Shown: positions 34,816-46,967 of the stretch, one piece after another
Layout of the letters: every line of letters begins with the position of its first letter
Position numbering within the stretch: the first letter of the stretch is position 1
Source of the DNA: Ophioceras dolichostomum
Lineage: Eukaryota; Ascomycota; Sordariomycetes; Magnaporthales; Ophioceraceae
DNA length: 64,000 bases
NCBI GenBank assembly: GCA_003049485.1
Contig: PYST01000074.1
Coordinates: 68,533 to 132,532 of the forward strand
Direction: 5' to 3'
The notes under the pieces: model-generated
Told to the model about the DNA's origin: nothing
The model's input: only the letters and a program-made list of their open reading frames with translations
The model's database searches: none
Program-made: the position numbers and the translations under genes

Positions 34816-35303
34816 CGTGGGGTTGCTGCTGTGTTTGGAGGTCCCGACTTGACTTTGCGTCTGGTTCGGTCGGCATGCAGCTGGCTCTCTCCCCCTTACA
34901 AGTTCTTCGCAGTAGAGTAAATGCTTGTCTGGTGGTCTCGTGGTATAATAGGTGGTACGGAGAGGGCCCGATATGGTAAATCTGTCGCGTTCGAAGATCC
35001 CAGCGCAAGCCACAAAAGTGGCTTGATTTGTGGCTTTTCGATCGCCTGTGCCTGCATTTTTGATCCACCACCGCTCCACAAGCTCCACCTGATAGTCGCG
35101 ATATTCCAGAGCTTCTTGCAAGAGGAGAAAGGCTACAAAGATGCTGCAACTTAACCCGTAACTCAACCCATCATCGTCGCCAACACGGCCAGAACGATCG
35201 CGCATCCTCCATCTCCTCTCAGTACTCCCCGACGAAGGGCCAGATCACTATTCATCTACTGTTCCATCTGCAACCGGCTCGCGGCGCACCGCGCTCTGCA
35301 AAC
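34816..35303. promoter_or_regulatory. Shared divergent promoter region
   Basis: A 488-bp region between the start codons of erv25 (-) and the U1-C gene (+). It must hold both promoters. I see no clear TATA or CCAAT box, as is common for housekeeping genes. Confidence 0.5.
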
Positions 35304-36322
35304 ATGCCGAAGTGTAAGTCTACCGTCTGTCGCGCTTCCTCCTCCCTCGTCCCCGTGCTCGAGCTGACCCCTCCGTTATCACACAGTCTTCTGCGACTAC
35401 TGCGATGTCTACCTGACGCACGACTCCATGAGCGTGCGCAAAGCGCACAACAGTGGTAGGAACCACCTACGCAACGTCATCGAATACTACCAACGTACGT
35501 CCCAGGCTGCCGTTGCCACCGTCTCCCCGTCCCGTCGAAGCCTCGGCTTGGCTGGCCGTCCTCCACATAGTCTGGCGCTCGGCTGTCAACCACAGCTTCG
35601 CCTATAGACGCATAACTGTCTGTCCTTCTTCGTCTCGCTAACTAACCAAATCCGTTGTCGTCCCCTCCCCCCTTTCCAGAAATCGGCCATGAGAAGGCGC
35701 AATCAGTGATCGACTCCATTACATCCTCGTACGCAGCCGAAGGCCAGGCCCACGCGAACCCGATGCTGCCCCAGAACCAGCCGGGCGGCGGTCGCGGCGG
35801 CATAGGCTTTCCCCCGCCATCCTTTAGCTTCCCCGGCGGCATGCCGCCTCCTCCCTTCCCCGGCATGCCAGGCGGGCCACCGTCATTCCCAGCCGGGATT
35901 CCGCGTAAGCCGGGCTACCCCCCCCCCAACATTCTTGCTTGTACCTACCTAGCATGCTGACTTGTCGTCCGTCCGTCCGAGATCTCCCATCAGCGCTACC
36001 ACTAGCAGCAGCAGCCGGCCGAGGCGGCCTGCCAATCCCTCCACCCTTCCCTCCGCCAGTCGCCGGTCTGCCCGCGCCCGGTGGCGCAGCGCCAGCCGGC
36101 ATGCCGGTCCCTCCTCCGTTCCCGCTGCCGGGGATGCCTTTCCCCCCTCCCGGCGCGCCTGGCGGCCTGCCCGCGATGCCGCCTAACTTCGCCGGATTCC
36201 CCGGCATGCCCCCGCCCGTGCCCGGCGCGGCTGGCTTCCCGATCCCGCCCCCGCCGTTCCCTGGTGCGCCCGGCGGCGCGCCGTCCTTGGGGCCTCCTGG
36301 TGGGGATAACAACAAGAGGTAG
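35304..36322 (+). CDS. yhc1: U1 small nuclear ribonucleoprotein C
   Basis: Four exons (35304-35313, 35387-35494, 35680-35904, 35994-36322) encode 223 residues. The first exon holds only 10 coding bases (MPK plus one base); the 73-nt intron places FFCDYCDVYLTHD directly after it. The U1-C zinc finger is intact: Cys6, Cys9, His24 and His30, with SVRKAHNSGRNH and the following VIEYYQQIGHEKAQSVID helix. U1-C stabilises pairing of U1 snRNA with the 5' splice site in the nucleus. The rest (about 80-223) is Pro/Gly/Met-rich, as in animal U1-C. Every intron splits a codon after its first base (phase 1), and all four junctions restore the expected protein. Donors are GTAAGT, GTACGT and GTAAGC. Confidence 0.94.
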
Positions 36323-36918
36323 AACTCTTACCAGCAGCCTCTCACGGCTTCTGGGTGGTGGATTGGACCGTGGCCCGGACCGGGACCCGGATAGGGATCC
36401 GGACCCGTATTCGGCAACACACCGATCTCATTTGTACCGTTAATGGGCGATCGGCACTTGCCGTCGGGGGATGACGCTTTTGCATCTTCGGGGCCGACCT
36501 TCTTAAGAGAACTCGAACATCTTTATCACAATGCGTGGAAACGGCAGGAACAGCGGGGATGGCAGAAACTCCACAACTCGAAGAAACGGCTTAAGGGTCC
36601 AAAGACATGATTGATACCATTTCTCTATATTTTTATTTCCCTTGGTTGCTTACAAGGTGAATTATACCTTATTGCTTTCGGTTGGCGTTCAGGGGCTCAC
36701 TTTGGCGTGGCTCGGCTTTGTACATGTTATACATAGCGCAAATGGGAAACCGGGAAACGGGAAAAACTCACAGACAAGATCTTGCACTCCACCATATGAC
36801 CTTACCGTGCAATGATACCACTTGATTTCGCTCTTATCCGCGTGTTAAAGAGTGAGAGGTCGGCGATTCAGATATTCGTTCATACAGCGCACATGTAGGG
36901 AGAGAAGGGAGAGACCAG

Positions 36919-36960
36919 TTTGGTTTTCGAGCACACTTTGGTTTTCGAGCACACTTTCAC
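36919..36960. repeat. 18-bp tandem repeat
   Basis: Two perfect copies of an 18-bp unit (TTTGGTTTTCGAGCACAC), at 36919-36936 and 36937-36954, are followed by a short part-copy. It lies in non-coding DNA. Confidence 0.85.
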
Positions 36961-37540
36961 ATATTGCAAAAAGGGAAGACCAGCATGCTTAATCTCTGGT
37001 TGTTCAAGTAAAGAAGCAAAACTCTTTCTTCGGGCTAGCTAAGAAAGAAAAATTCCAAAGCGCTCTCAGAACGATCCAAAGGTCCGTCCATCCAGGGACC
37101 ATTGCCATCATCCAGTGTGGTATCGTCATCGTTATCATCATTGGGGGGAGGAAAAGACAGTGTAGTGTAGTGTAATGTAGTGTAGTGTAGAGTGAGTACG
37201 GAACAGAGTTGAACCGGGGGGTAAGGTGGGCAGCCGTTTCTACCGGCAGGAAGCAAAGTAAAAGGGTGAAGTGTCGGGGGAAAACATGCGAAGGGCTGGG
37301 TGGCGGTGTTAAGAGTACAGAAGAGGCCGCTAGACAAGGAGGCAAAAGAAGCAGGACGTGGTAGTGTAGGGTAGACAGGCTGGGATAAGCAAGAGAAATA
37401 GATTGAAAAACGCAAAACATGGCATCAAAAGAAGGCAAGAAAAAAAAAGACAAGAAGCACGGGGGTCAGAGATTCCACTCCAGCTGATATCTCTCTCATC
37501 TCACCCCTGATACATTTTGTTACCTCCTACCAACACCCCC

Positions 37541-37545
<5 letters not shown>

Positions 37546-37587
<42 letters not shown>

Positions 37588-37601
37588 NCTCTCTCTCTCT
37601 C
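37546..37601. repeat. (CT)n microsatellite with ambiguous base
   Basis: About 55 nt of nearly pure CT dinucleotide repeat. The single N of the window is at 37588, inside it, probably an assembly or polymerase-slippage uncertainty, so the true length is not fixed. Confidence 0.9.
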
Positions 37602-38402
37602 GTGCTCACCCCCAATAAAAGATACCACTTTTGAAAACGGCTCGCCATCCAACAGCTCCTGATCTCTCTGCCCATTCATCGTCGAGGAACTCCCGCCAAT
37701 CCTCTACGCAGATGACAACGACAGCGAGCCCTATGCCTATGTAATTTTGTTAATATTCGAAAAAAGGAATAAGGTAACGTTCCGAAGTGGAACGGGGAAG
37801 AGAAAAACCGAAGAACCCCGGAGTCCCGAAAAGATTCAATCATCTCTCATGAACGGGCGTGAAAGCGTAAATGTCGTTTGATCCATCCGTTTCCGTCCCT
37901 TTTTTCCGTTTTGCAATCTGTTGTGGGATGGCTGTTGAAAATGTGCAAGGAATGAATAAGATAGGGAAGAGCAAGAGGGATTGCTGTTTTTGGTGGAGTT
38001 GCTGTCGTTCAGAGAGTGCGCGACCATGGCGGGAGAGAGAATCATAACGAGTATGAAGAGAAGAAGTGAAAAACAAGAAAGGGAGAAACCAGGTTCCAAG
38101 ATGAAGACGAGGAAGATCGGAGAGATCATGCGAGATCGTTCGTAAACGTGGGAGCGACGAGCAAAAATCATGAAGAATCGAAAAAAAAGCTCGAAAAGCT
38201 GGAGAGTAGATCGGTAAATAGAAGATGGGGGGAATGTGCCAGGAGGGGGAGGGGGAAATAAAAATACGTTTGATAAGGTGTGGGCGAAGAAGGAGTGGCG
38301 AAAGAGAACGAGCAGGAGAAAGGCGAGAGATATCAAGCTAGCAGCAAGTCGTCCGCGAATGGGAGAAGTCGGCTAGGCGGGACGGACGGACGGACACTTT
38401 CT

Positions 38403-41400
38403 TCACACAGCATTCTGCCCGCGTCGCTTTCTCGGATCCTCTCGCGGATCCTCAAACTGGCGGTCATAAAAACCCTCCTCTTGCTCCTCATGCTGCTCCT
38501 CATGCTGGTGCTGATCATGCTCCTCCGGCATCTTCTCCTGATGCACGACGACCGGCTGACAATGATGATGCCCAGGAATAGCGACCGACTGAGTGTAAGC
38601 ATCGCGATACGTGCTCCTCCGAATCACGTCGCCCACGCCGTCGCGCACCTCGCGCGGCGCGCTGATGGTCCTCCGCAGCTCGCGGCTCCGCTTCTCGCGG
38701 CGGCGCTCGCTCAGCCTCCGCGGGATGCCGTGTAGGCTGAGGCGGCCGACGCTGCCGCGGGCGGCGAGGTGGAACAGCGCCGAGAGCCTACGACGACGGC
38801 TGGTGCTCGCCTCCGCGACGGTAGTAGTGGCAGTAGCTGTGCTAGTCTTGGGACTTCCACTGCGGGCCCGGGGCAGGCGCTGGCGGTGGCGGCGGCGCGG
38901 AAGCATCACGACGCTGCCGTCGCCGCCGCCGATGCCGGACGGGGCGGAGCTGAAGGGGGTGGTGCTGAGCGTGGAGGAGCCGGAGGACGCGGCGCGCCAG
39001 AAGCTGCGCCGCTTGCTAGAGCTAGAGCCGGTACCGGTGCCGGTACCGCCGCCGCCGAGGTCGTCGGGCGCCGTGTAGGGCCGACGGGCGACCGTGAAGG
39101 AGTCGAGGCTGGCGCGGCGGCGGACGACGCGCAGGTTGCCGCTGGGCGTGCGGCGCACGGTGCGGCGGATGGGCGACCCCGGCTCGCCGGTGGCCAGGAA
39201 GCCGTCGTCCACGATGTGCTCCTCCCCGGAGGAGGACGAGTTGTCGAGGGGCAGGATCGCGAAGGTGCGCTTCATGCGCTCGCTGAAGCTGCGGCGGGGC
39301 GGGGCCGGGTTCCGCGCGGGCCGGTTGTCGATGCGCGGGTAGCGGTAGGTGCGCTCCTCGGGCTCGCCGTCTCCGTCTCCGTCGTCGTGCCTGTCGTCGT
39401 CCTCGTCGTAGTAGTCCTCGTCCTCGCTATCGTACTCGTCGCCACCACGGCCCGAGCGCGCGGGCCGCCAGTGCGGGTGCAGCATCGTCTCGTCTGCCGG
39501 CTCGTCGTCCGGGCCGATCGGGGGCGACGCCCTGCCCTTCCCCTTCGAGCCGCGGACGCGGTCTGCCGTCGCTCTTCTCAGGCTAGAGCCACGGGACAAG
39601 GAGAAGGCGCGCGTCAGAAGCCCGGAGCCGCGCGGGGCCGACGACGCCACGTATTCAGAGTGTCGACGGCGACTCAGGGCGCGGCGGACCAGTGCTATGG
39701 GGCGCTTCAGCGGTGGACGATCACCAACCTCGTCGTAGAAGTTCCCCAGCCGCTGGTGCTTCTCCATGGTGGGGGTAAGGCCGGACGGGGTGGCAGGGAT
39801 GAACTGGATGGCAGGTGGTTCAGGGGGAGGCGCCGGCGGTGCACGCGGATTCCTCAGCGGCGAGTCGACGTCGTCCATCGAGAAGGCCGGCTGGGGCGGC
39901 GTGACTGGCCCAGTAGTAATACCCGCGCCCTTCTCAAGGGCTGGCTTCTTGACAGACTCTGACTCTTTTGCGTTCCTCCGCTGCTTCTGATGCGACGGCT
40001 GGGACTGTGTCTCGCTGTTCTTGGCCAAGTACGACGAGCTATCAGAGCTCTCGCTCGGCCGCGTCGACGTTGAGTGATCCACCATCACGACCGAAGTGTT
40101 CTGGTGTGGGTAGATGTTTACGGCCATGGCCTCCGATACCTCTGCGTGCGACGTCGCGTTGGTCTCCACCGAGCCCTGGGAGAAGGGGGTCCGCTGGGCA
40201 GACAGGCGGTTCCCGAAGAGGGGGTCGCCGTGGTGGTCGACGCTGATCTTGTGCATCGAGTGGTCTCTTGAAGCCTTGATCGACTCGACCGAGGGCGCAG
40301 GTTCGACACGGACCTCAGGGTAGCGAGGCGCGGAGTCCACATGACTCTGACCTTGGCCTCGTCCTGTCGATGCTTCGTGTCCTGTCTTCCGCCGGGACTG
40401 GCTCTGTTGGTTCTGCCCAACCCGATGCTTGTGGCCCTGCGCCGGTGCGTTCAAGGCGTCGAGTTCCTTTAGGCTGCTAGCCGTCAGTGAACCTGCCCTC
40501 GAAGTATTCCGGCTCGTCGGGGCAGACAGCGAAGACCTGCGGACTGGCACGGCTGGGGGGTAGTCCATGGTGCGCTGGTCTCCCGGCAGGGAACCATCCG
40601 ATTCAGACGTCGGACGGCCCCTGCGAGACGGCCGCTCAAAGTACGGCGTCAGGTCCTTGGAGCGCGAAATTTGCGACAGAGGGGCCGAGCCCAGGCTCTG
40701 GCTGCGCTTCGAACGTCTGCTAGACGTCGAGCGCAGCGACGGTGTCCTGCTGTGGGAGTTGACGGACGACCTCCGTTCCGGCACCACGACCACAGGGATT
40801 GCGCCGCTCTTCCAGACCTCTCTCCGGCCCTTCCTCGTGGCCAACGAGTGGATTGTGCCCGCCGTGCCCGTCGTAGTGGTAGAGGCATAGCTCTGATGGC
40901 GGTGCTCCGAGCTGCCACCGTTGATCTGAGGCCGCCGCCTTCTTCCGCGCTGCTGCTCGTCGGGCTGGGCCGAAGCGGCGACAACAGAGCTGGATGGCGA
41001 TGCCTCCGATCCAGAATCGCGCAGCACGTTTTGTTTCCTTACATGCCGCAACGTCTTTTGGCGACTCGGCGGCGTCTCGACGAGGATCGCCTCCACGATG
41101 GTTGAGACCTCCGATTTTGTAGACATGCCTGAGAGTCTCCGAGCGTCTTTGTTGATGTTGGGAGACGGTTCCAGTACAACTACTGGCTGTTGTGACGCTC
41201 TGGGCTGCTTCTTCACGGGTGTCTCCTGGGGTGAGGGGAAGGTCAGGATCCTTTCAGGTAGACGCATGGCGCGTAGTGCCTGGGTGGCGTTCGTAGGCGA
41301 CACGGTGTTGTCCTCCACAACTTCCTCCGCGTCCGCTTCATGACGGTCGCCGTTCGTGCCGTTGGTGCCATTCACGCGACTCGCGACGCTAGTCGTGCCA

Positions 41401-42424
41401 TTCATTCCCGGCTTGCGCTTCCTCACTACCACATTCCTCTGCAAATTTTCATCCCAAACCTGTTCCACCTCGACTTCGTCGCCCCACTCGCCGTCAAAGC
41501 TTATAAACTCGCCCTTGGACTTCCGTTGCTGCGGGGTTGGGTTTGAGTCTGGGCTGGACGACTCCAGGCCAAGACCGAGGCCGATAGGCTTCTTCTTCGT
41601 CCCGTCTCCATTCACTTGCCGCACGGTACTCTGAGACGACGTCCGCATGGATGGCAGCATCGCCCGCAATGTAGACCTGCCATCCTCTTCCTCCGACGAG
41701 TACGGGTTTTCCGGCGCCGTCTTGAAAGACTCGGTCCTCGACTCAGTCGTTGTTCTCGACGGAATCCTCTCGTTTATAGGCGGACGGAAAGCCCTGGGCC
41801 TCTTCTCGATGTGAATCTGTGGGGGCGTCACATCTGGGGTCGGCGGACTCCTTTGTGCCGGCGGCGTCGTGGGCGTCCGTGGGGGACTGGGGTTGTTATG
41901 AACCTCGGGCCGCGCCTTCGGCCGAGGCTTGAGTTTGGGTTTTGTCCTCCCCTGGACATCGTCGGTGCTGGTGTCGGGGGTGTCGATGAAGGTGGGACTC
42001 GAAGGTATGGCGGAGTGGCTCGACGACGAGTTGCGAGAGTGCGCCGGGGGAGTTGGAGGCAAATCCGGGCCAGTGCCTATGCGTCGCGGTTGGTGCTTCA
42101 ACACATGGTTCGCCGGACGAGGACTTCAAACGAATGTTAGCATCTAGTCCGGACATGTTTGACGAGGCTTCAGACAAGGAGCAGAGGATGGCCTTACTTT
42201 GGACCGGCGATCGGCAACGAGTAGCTACGCCCATGCACGCTCTGTGGTTTCGGGTGAGGGAGCAGCTTGCGCTTTTTGAATATCAGAGGCTGATCTGGTA
42301 ACCTCGAGGGGAAGAGGTACGCGACGTCGGGCGCTCCTGGCACCGCCGCCATCGCAGCTGCTGTGACGGTTGCTGCTGCTCTTTCGGCGGCCAGCGGCGC
42401 CGTGGAGTCGGCGCTGGCTGTCAT
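38403..42424 (-). CDS. Large disordered fungal protein, function unknown
   Basis: Two exons (42198-42424 and 38403-42123) with a 74-nt intron (GTAAGG donor, GCTAAC branch, TTTGAAG acceptor) encode 1315 residues. The N-terminus PDVAYLFPSRLPDQPLIFKK, with a KRKLLPHPKP patch, runs across the junction into GPNPRPANHVLKHQPRRIG. That continuity supports the first exon, because the second exon alone has no ATG at this point. A further ordered-looking block is GEFISFDGEWGDEVEVEQVW with a following RNVVVRKRKPG (about 270-310). The rest is Ser/Pro/Arg-rich and disordered, with many SP/TP and RRxS sites. Near the C-terminus lie an acidic YDSEDEDYYDEDDD run, a SFSERMKRTFAILPL motif and a basic Arg-rich end. 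No enzyme domain or membrane span is visible. I do not recognise a functional family and assign none. Confidence 0.75.
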
Positions 42425-45400
42425 TGTGGGCCGGTGGACGACGGCGAGAGAGCGTAGGTGCTCCGCCTAGCCGTCGCCGATCTTGGTATCTCTGGCTGCG
42501 GAATCCTAGTACGCACAGTCGGGTCTTCGCATGATGGCCGTGCCGAGAAAGCGACTTGCGACATGGAAAAGACAGCTCCCGGTCGGTACCATGAGTCGTC
42601 GCTAGGTAGTTGCGGGTGGCGTCGATAACTGTCCCAACTTTTCGGCTTATATCACGACAGACGAAAAAACGCGACAGCGACCGCGCCGAAGGTTCTGGAG
42701 GGATTCGGTCGGATTCGCTGACAGGCGCAGCCAGGAGAAGGAGGCACGCACAGGCACAGGCACAGGCTCAGACTGGAGCTCACGCTCACGCAGTCATACT
42801 GAGACAAAAATGAGGACGAGTGACACTGTGCCTTGGCAGCTCTCGCAACCGTCTGGAATTGTTGCTGTTGCTGTTGCTGATTTCTGGATTTCTGGGGGGG
42901 TGGGGTCCGTTCTTCGTCAATTGCGAGTTGCCGGGAACAAAGGCCGGTTCGGTTCATTCGAGAATTCAGCTGGGAAGTGTAAATTCCAGGATGACAGGAC
43001 AGAGGAAACGTGTCGCGGTTCCCGTTCCCTTTCTCCTCTCACCCTTCCCTTTCGGCTCCTCGTTCGCAGTGTTTGCGTCGTGTGCGACAGTGCAATGCAG
43101 TCTAGTGGCCCCCCTCCTTCAGTCACCAATCAATCGCGTAAACGACGGGTGGTCGCATCCAGGGAGCTCTGGCGCATTGTGTAGGACGATGGTTGAGCAA
43201 TAAAAAGCAGGGGGTTGAAAACCGTTCCAGCTAAAAGTGTAGGAATAGAAAAGAATAGGTATAATCCTATTCGATAACCTCCTCGTTTCAAAGTGCTTGA
43301 CGGGGGACAAATGGCATGGTCTGAATGATGTCCTCCATCAAAGGTACCTGAGTACGAAAATCCCAGCACATCTGGATTACTGAAGGGGGCAGCCAGTGAG
43401 CAAGATGCACTGGCCAAGATGACGATTCTGGGAATCCCGGCGCTGGTTGGTGATTGGCGGAGTCTGCTGTAGCAGAAGTCGCAGCAAAGGAGGCTGGTTG
43501 CTACTTGCTCGTCGGCGGTGCTTCAGTCGTATGCGCAGAAACTCCATCCGTCCATCCACTCAGTCCACTACATCGCTCATCATCTTCTTCCTGATTACCT
43601 TAACTGTCCCCTTATGGTTTCTATTTAGGACCAGAGAGTGCGTGCTTGGGGCGAGCAGTTCTCCGCCCTGCTGCTCAAGTCTGGGCCCCATCAATAACTT
43701 CCTCTAGGGCCATCTAGGCTTGCATGCCACCGCACTCTAAATACCTACATGTACCTACTGTAAAGTGCAATTGTACTTGGTGTATCCTGGACTGTAGTCC
43801 GTGTCCGGCCGCCAAACGAGGGCCGGACTTCATTTCTCCTGCAGTAGATTCCGACCTGTCAAAGAGGCTAGATTGTCATTTCGTCCTCTTTTGGAATCCG
43901 AAGGGTGTTTCCATTCCGTATTCTGTTGGTTGTGCCTTGCTGGTCGTGCAGCAGCATTCTGCAAGCCAAAGAAAAACTTTTTTTCCTGTACCCTTTTGAC
44001 CACGGCACGACCCTGGCGTGGATGGCTGCACGGGCTCGAGCGAATAGATCTCTAGAGAAATGGGACTAGAATGGAATCTACATGCAGTCCTTGCCGTGAA
44101 CGGCGAAGGCCACTTCATCTTCCTACACGTTGCAAGTAGACGGCGATGCACGCGCAACGTCGACGTACTGGAAGAAGTTACTTGATTCAGGGGTCGGGGG
44201 GTTGAACGAGGGATCCAGTTGTTGGATAAAGACGGTCTGAATGGAGCTGGATATGCTCTCGGCCAGATTGATATTGATAACCACTGACCGTGCATGCCAG
44301 AAGCCATCGTCCCGCATTCTTCTTTGTTAGGGTTCCTCCTCGTTTCTGCAGTCCTCGATTGATTTATCCCGAGCGTCCAGTGACTCCAGTCTGCCCGGCC
44401 GTCTGCCTAGTCTCAGTGCTGCTGTGCTTTTGCTTTGCTTCGCTTCGCTGGCCTCCCGCTCGCCCGCCCTCTCACTGCTTCTGTGTCCCTGCACGAGTCT
44501 TTTCTGGCTCCTCGGTCGCGGGCGTGCGGCGGCATCGACACAAGCCGGTGCAGCATCACCAGAAATAGGTGACTCATGCAACTTGATACGATGCTGCCAC
44601 TGGCCGAGAAGCTGCAGTGCTCTGTCGCTAAAGCACCGGATCATCCACCAAACTGTGTGCGCTCCTCCTGCTCACTGGTTCACTGGCTCACACTTGGCCG
44701 ATGCTGATGCTGATTGTACGCTGTAATGCGACTGGACAGAGGCGCATGCTCTCCCTTAACCAGAGGAAGTGGGAAGTAAGAAGAACGCAAAGCCCCACGA
44801 CGGAAGGGACACTATCAAGCAGAAGCAAGCAGGTGGATGGCGAGGTACCCAGCGCCGTTAACAAGCCATGCTTCCCAGAAAATACCTGCTCGCCTGCCCC
44901 TCTACTTTTTGCTTCCCCCTCTCTTTCACTCTTAATTTTACCGCGCTACATCTGCATCTCAACCCACTTTCCCCGTCCCGGCCTCAAGCTCGCAGACCAT
45001 TCGGGACCCATCGGGGTCGCCAATGACGCCCATTGGCTGGCTGGGATACCGGCTGCAGCACCTGCAGGTCACCAGACAAATCAGCTCATGAGGAAGGGCA
45101 CAAGGCTGCCCGCACTTCCTGTGAGAGACATGCATAGCCTGCAAGTCCGCGAACGAATCAGATGGCCGTCTGCTCCTCCTCCAAAGCACACCTGTCGCAT
45201 GAGGTGTGACCGGGAAAAGTCCGTCGCTGCTTTTTTTTTCGTCCTTAGTCTCCTTCCTCATTCTCCCGCTCTTCTCGTCTTTCTTTGCGCTCTTCGTCCC
45301 TGTCAGTCAATGTGGCTGACTTGTGATTCCGCAAGGGTGGCGGAAATATCTGGAGGCTGGTGGAGACATATGCAGTACCGCTCGATCCCCTGTAATAAGT

Positions 45401-45566
45401 GGCCACAGAAAACCTATGCCGTTTTAGGAGACTCTGGCGGCAGCCATTGATGCCCCCCCCCCATCTTCTTTTCTCCATGCCCTTCGCACAGAGAAGACCT
45501 GTGTATCCCTGAGGAATCCCGTTGCTCTGGGACGGATCCTCAGCCACGGCTGCTCTCGGATCTTAA
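42425..45566. other. Intergenic, no gene seen
   Basis: The 5' flank of the large unknown gene and a gene-poor stretch. The longer open frames (for example 44701-45450) lack an ATG-initiated, conserved or well-biased reading. No RNA gene was recognised. Confidence 0.45.
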
Positions 45567-46552
45567 GCGATATTTGATCCCTACGATGAAAATGCCGATT
45601 CGTGCAAGCTCGAGACCGGAGAGACAAACGTGCTCCTTTCATCGTCGGCCCGGTCCATCCACTAACGTTGTAGGTCGTGCGACCCGACCAACGCCACTGG
45701 ATGTTCACAGGAGCTGTAAGAAGGGCACCACCACTCTCACGCCAAACTGGTCATATCCTGGCTTTTTGAGATATCTCGCAGGGCAAACTAATTGCCGTTG
45801 GGAAGGCCTATGGCTTCACAGGAGAAGTTCCTCCTTACCTAACTCTATCAACGGCCTCCTGAGAGAATCGCAGTCAGATGCATTGTGATGAAGTCTTCTC
45901 TTTGCAATACATCCATTCTACCGACTCCTATACGCAACCAAATATGATGAAGTCATCTATCGACAGTACTCTTTCTGTCTTTGGTGTGTCCAAGTACCTA
46001 ATGAGGGGAGCTCATGCTCAAGCTGAACTCTCAACCGGACAAGCATGCCACTCTTCACTAACAATTACCACGGTAAACCCGATGAGGTACCTAGAGTACC
46101 TAGCTCGACACATGCGCAATGGCCTTATCACGGTACCCCCAACTCTACCCCGCGGTTATGCTGCCCAAGCCATGCTTAGTGCTCTGGCGTCATATCGAAG
46201 ACGACATGGAAATCAAAATCCATTGCTAATGGATATGAGAGATACCACCCGCCAGTTCCCTCAGACCAATACCGTTTACGGAGCTGTTTCGTAAGATTTA
46301 CAACTTCAAGTCGGTGAGCCTCCTGAGAAGCCAATGCCGACATGGGTGGCAGACGGCACACATCACACTATTGCTGCAAGTCCTCCTATTCAGACAGGGG
46401 TTGAAGCTCTCCAGCACTTACACTTTCGTATCTTTGATGATGATCCAATGTGCCTTGTTGCCCCGCATGACGCCCCCAGCCAGAAGCAGACGTCGATGCC
46501 AGCACCAAACCCGACCAACATGTTTTACATAACAGGAACGGGCGTTGTCTGA
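45567..46552 (+). pseudogene. Possible decayed gene, family unknown
   Basis: A lower-GC stretch with protein-like segments in different frames, broken by stops. Segment one (45567-45663) reads AIFDPYDENADSCKLETGET onward to a stop. Segment two (45770-45862) reads DISQGKLIAVGKAYGFTGEV onward to a stop. Segment three (about 46295-46552) reads DLQLQVGEPPEKPMPTWVAD, later IFDDDPMCLVAPHDAP, and ends MFYITGTGVV then TGA. A further open frame (45878-46294) is in the same frame as segment three and is separated from it by one stop. Some breaks could be introns (for example CACTAACGTTGTAG at 45659-45672), so an intact intron-rich gene is not excluded. I do not recognise the family. Confidence 0.3.
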
Positions 46553-46967
46553 CAGCGTCTCCCATGCCTCGACCTACCTACCTACTGTAGCTACCTGCAG
46601 GGAGATGTGAGATCCAAGCAGAGCATCAGTAGTGGGCGCGATCTGCCCTCTCAGTGGGCAATCCGAACAATGATAAGCTCCGTGCGTGGGTTGTTGCTGC
46701 AGGAGATGTCCATGAGCTTTGGAGGAGAACCTGCCAATCCGGCGGCTTCGAGGCGTTACCGTGCAGCATGCCATTTCCTAGCTCCCTAGATCATAAAAAG
46801 GACGGGAGGGGGACCACGTTTGTCCATGTCCTTCTCTGTCCCTGCTTGGGAAGGAAGAGAGAAGAAGAGACAAAAGCTTCCATCAGCTCTCCCTGACTTT
46901 GACACCTGCCAGGAAGCTTATCTTTGACGATACTTCTGTCTGCCATTGACCTCGGTGAAGCTCGGCG

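Larger units (their letters stand above)
36323..38402. other. Intergenic between convergent genes
   Basis: The 3' regions of the U1-C gene (+) and the large unknown gene (-). It holds the 18-bp duplication and the CT microsatellite listed separately, and a TGTAG-rich patch at about 37158-37192. No gene was recognised. Confidence 0.5.

Noticed and set aside
38769..39962. 397-codon open frame opposite the large unknown gene
   Set aside because: It is an antisense shadow of a GC-rich exon, Arg/Gly/Ala-rich, with no conserved motif.
44701..45450. 249-codon plus-strand frame
   Set aside because: It does not read like a folded protein; there is no family match and codon use differs from real genes nearby.
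45567..46552. Repeat-induced point mutation (RIP) as the cause of the relic
   Set aside because: The segment is only moderately AT-rich and keeps many CpA sites, so strong RIP is not evident by eye; a computed RIP index would be needed to decide.
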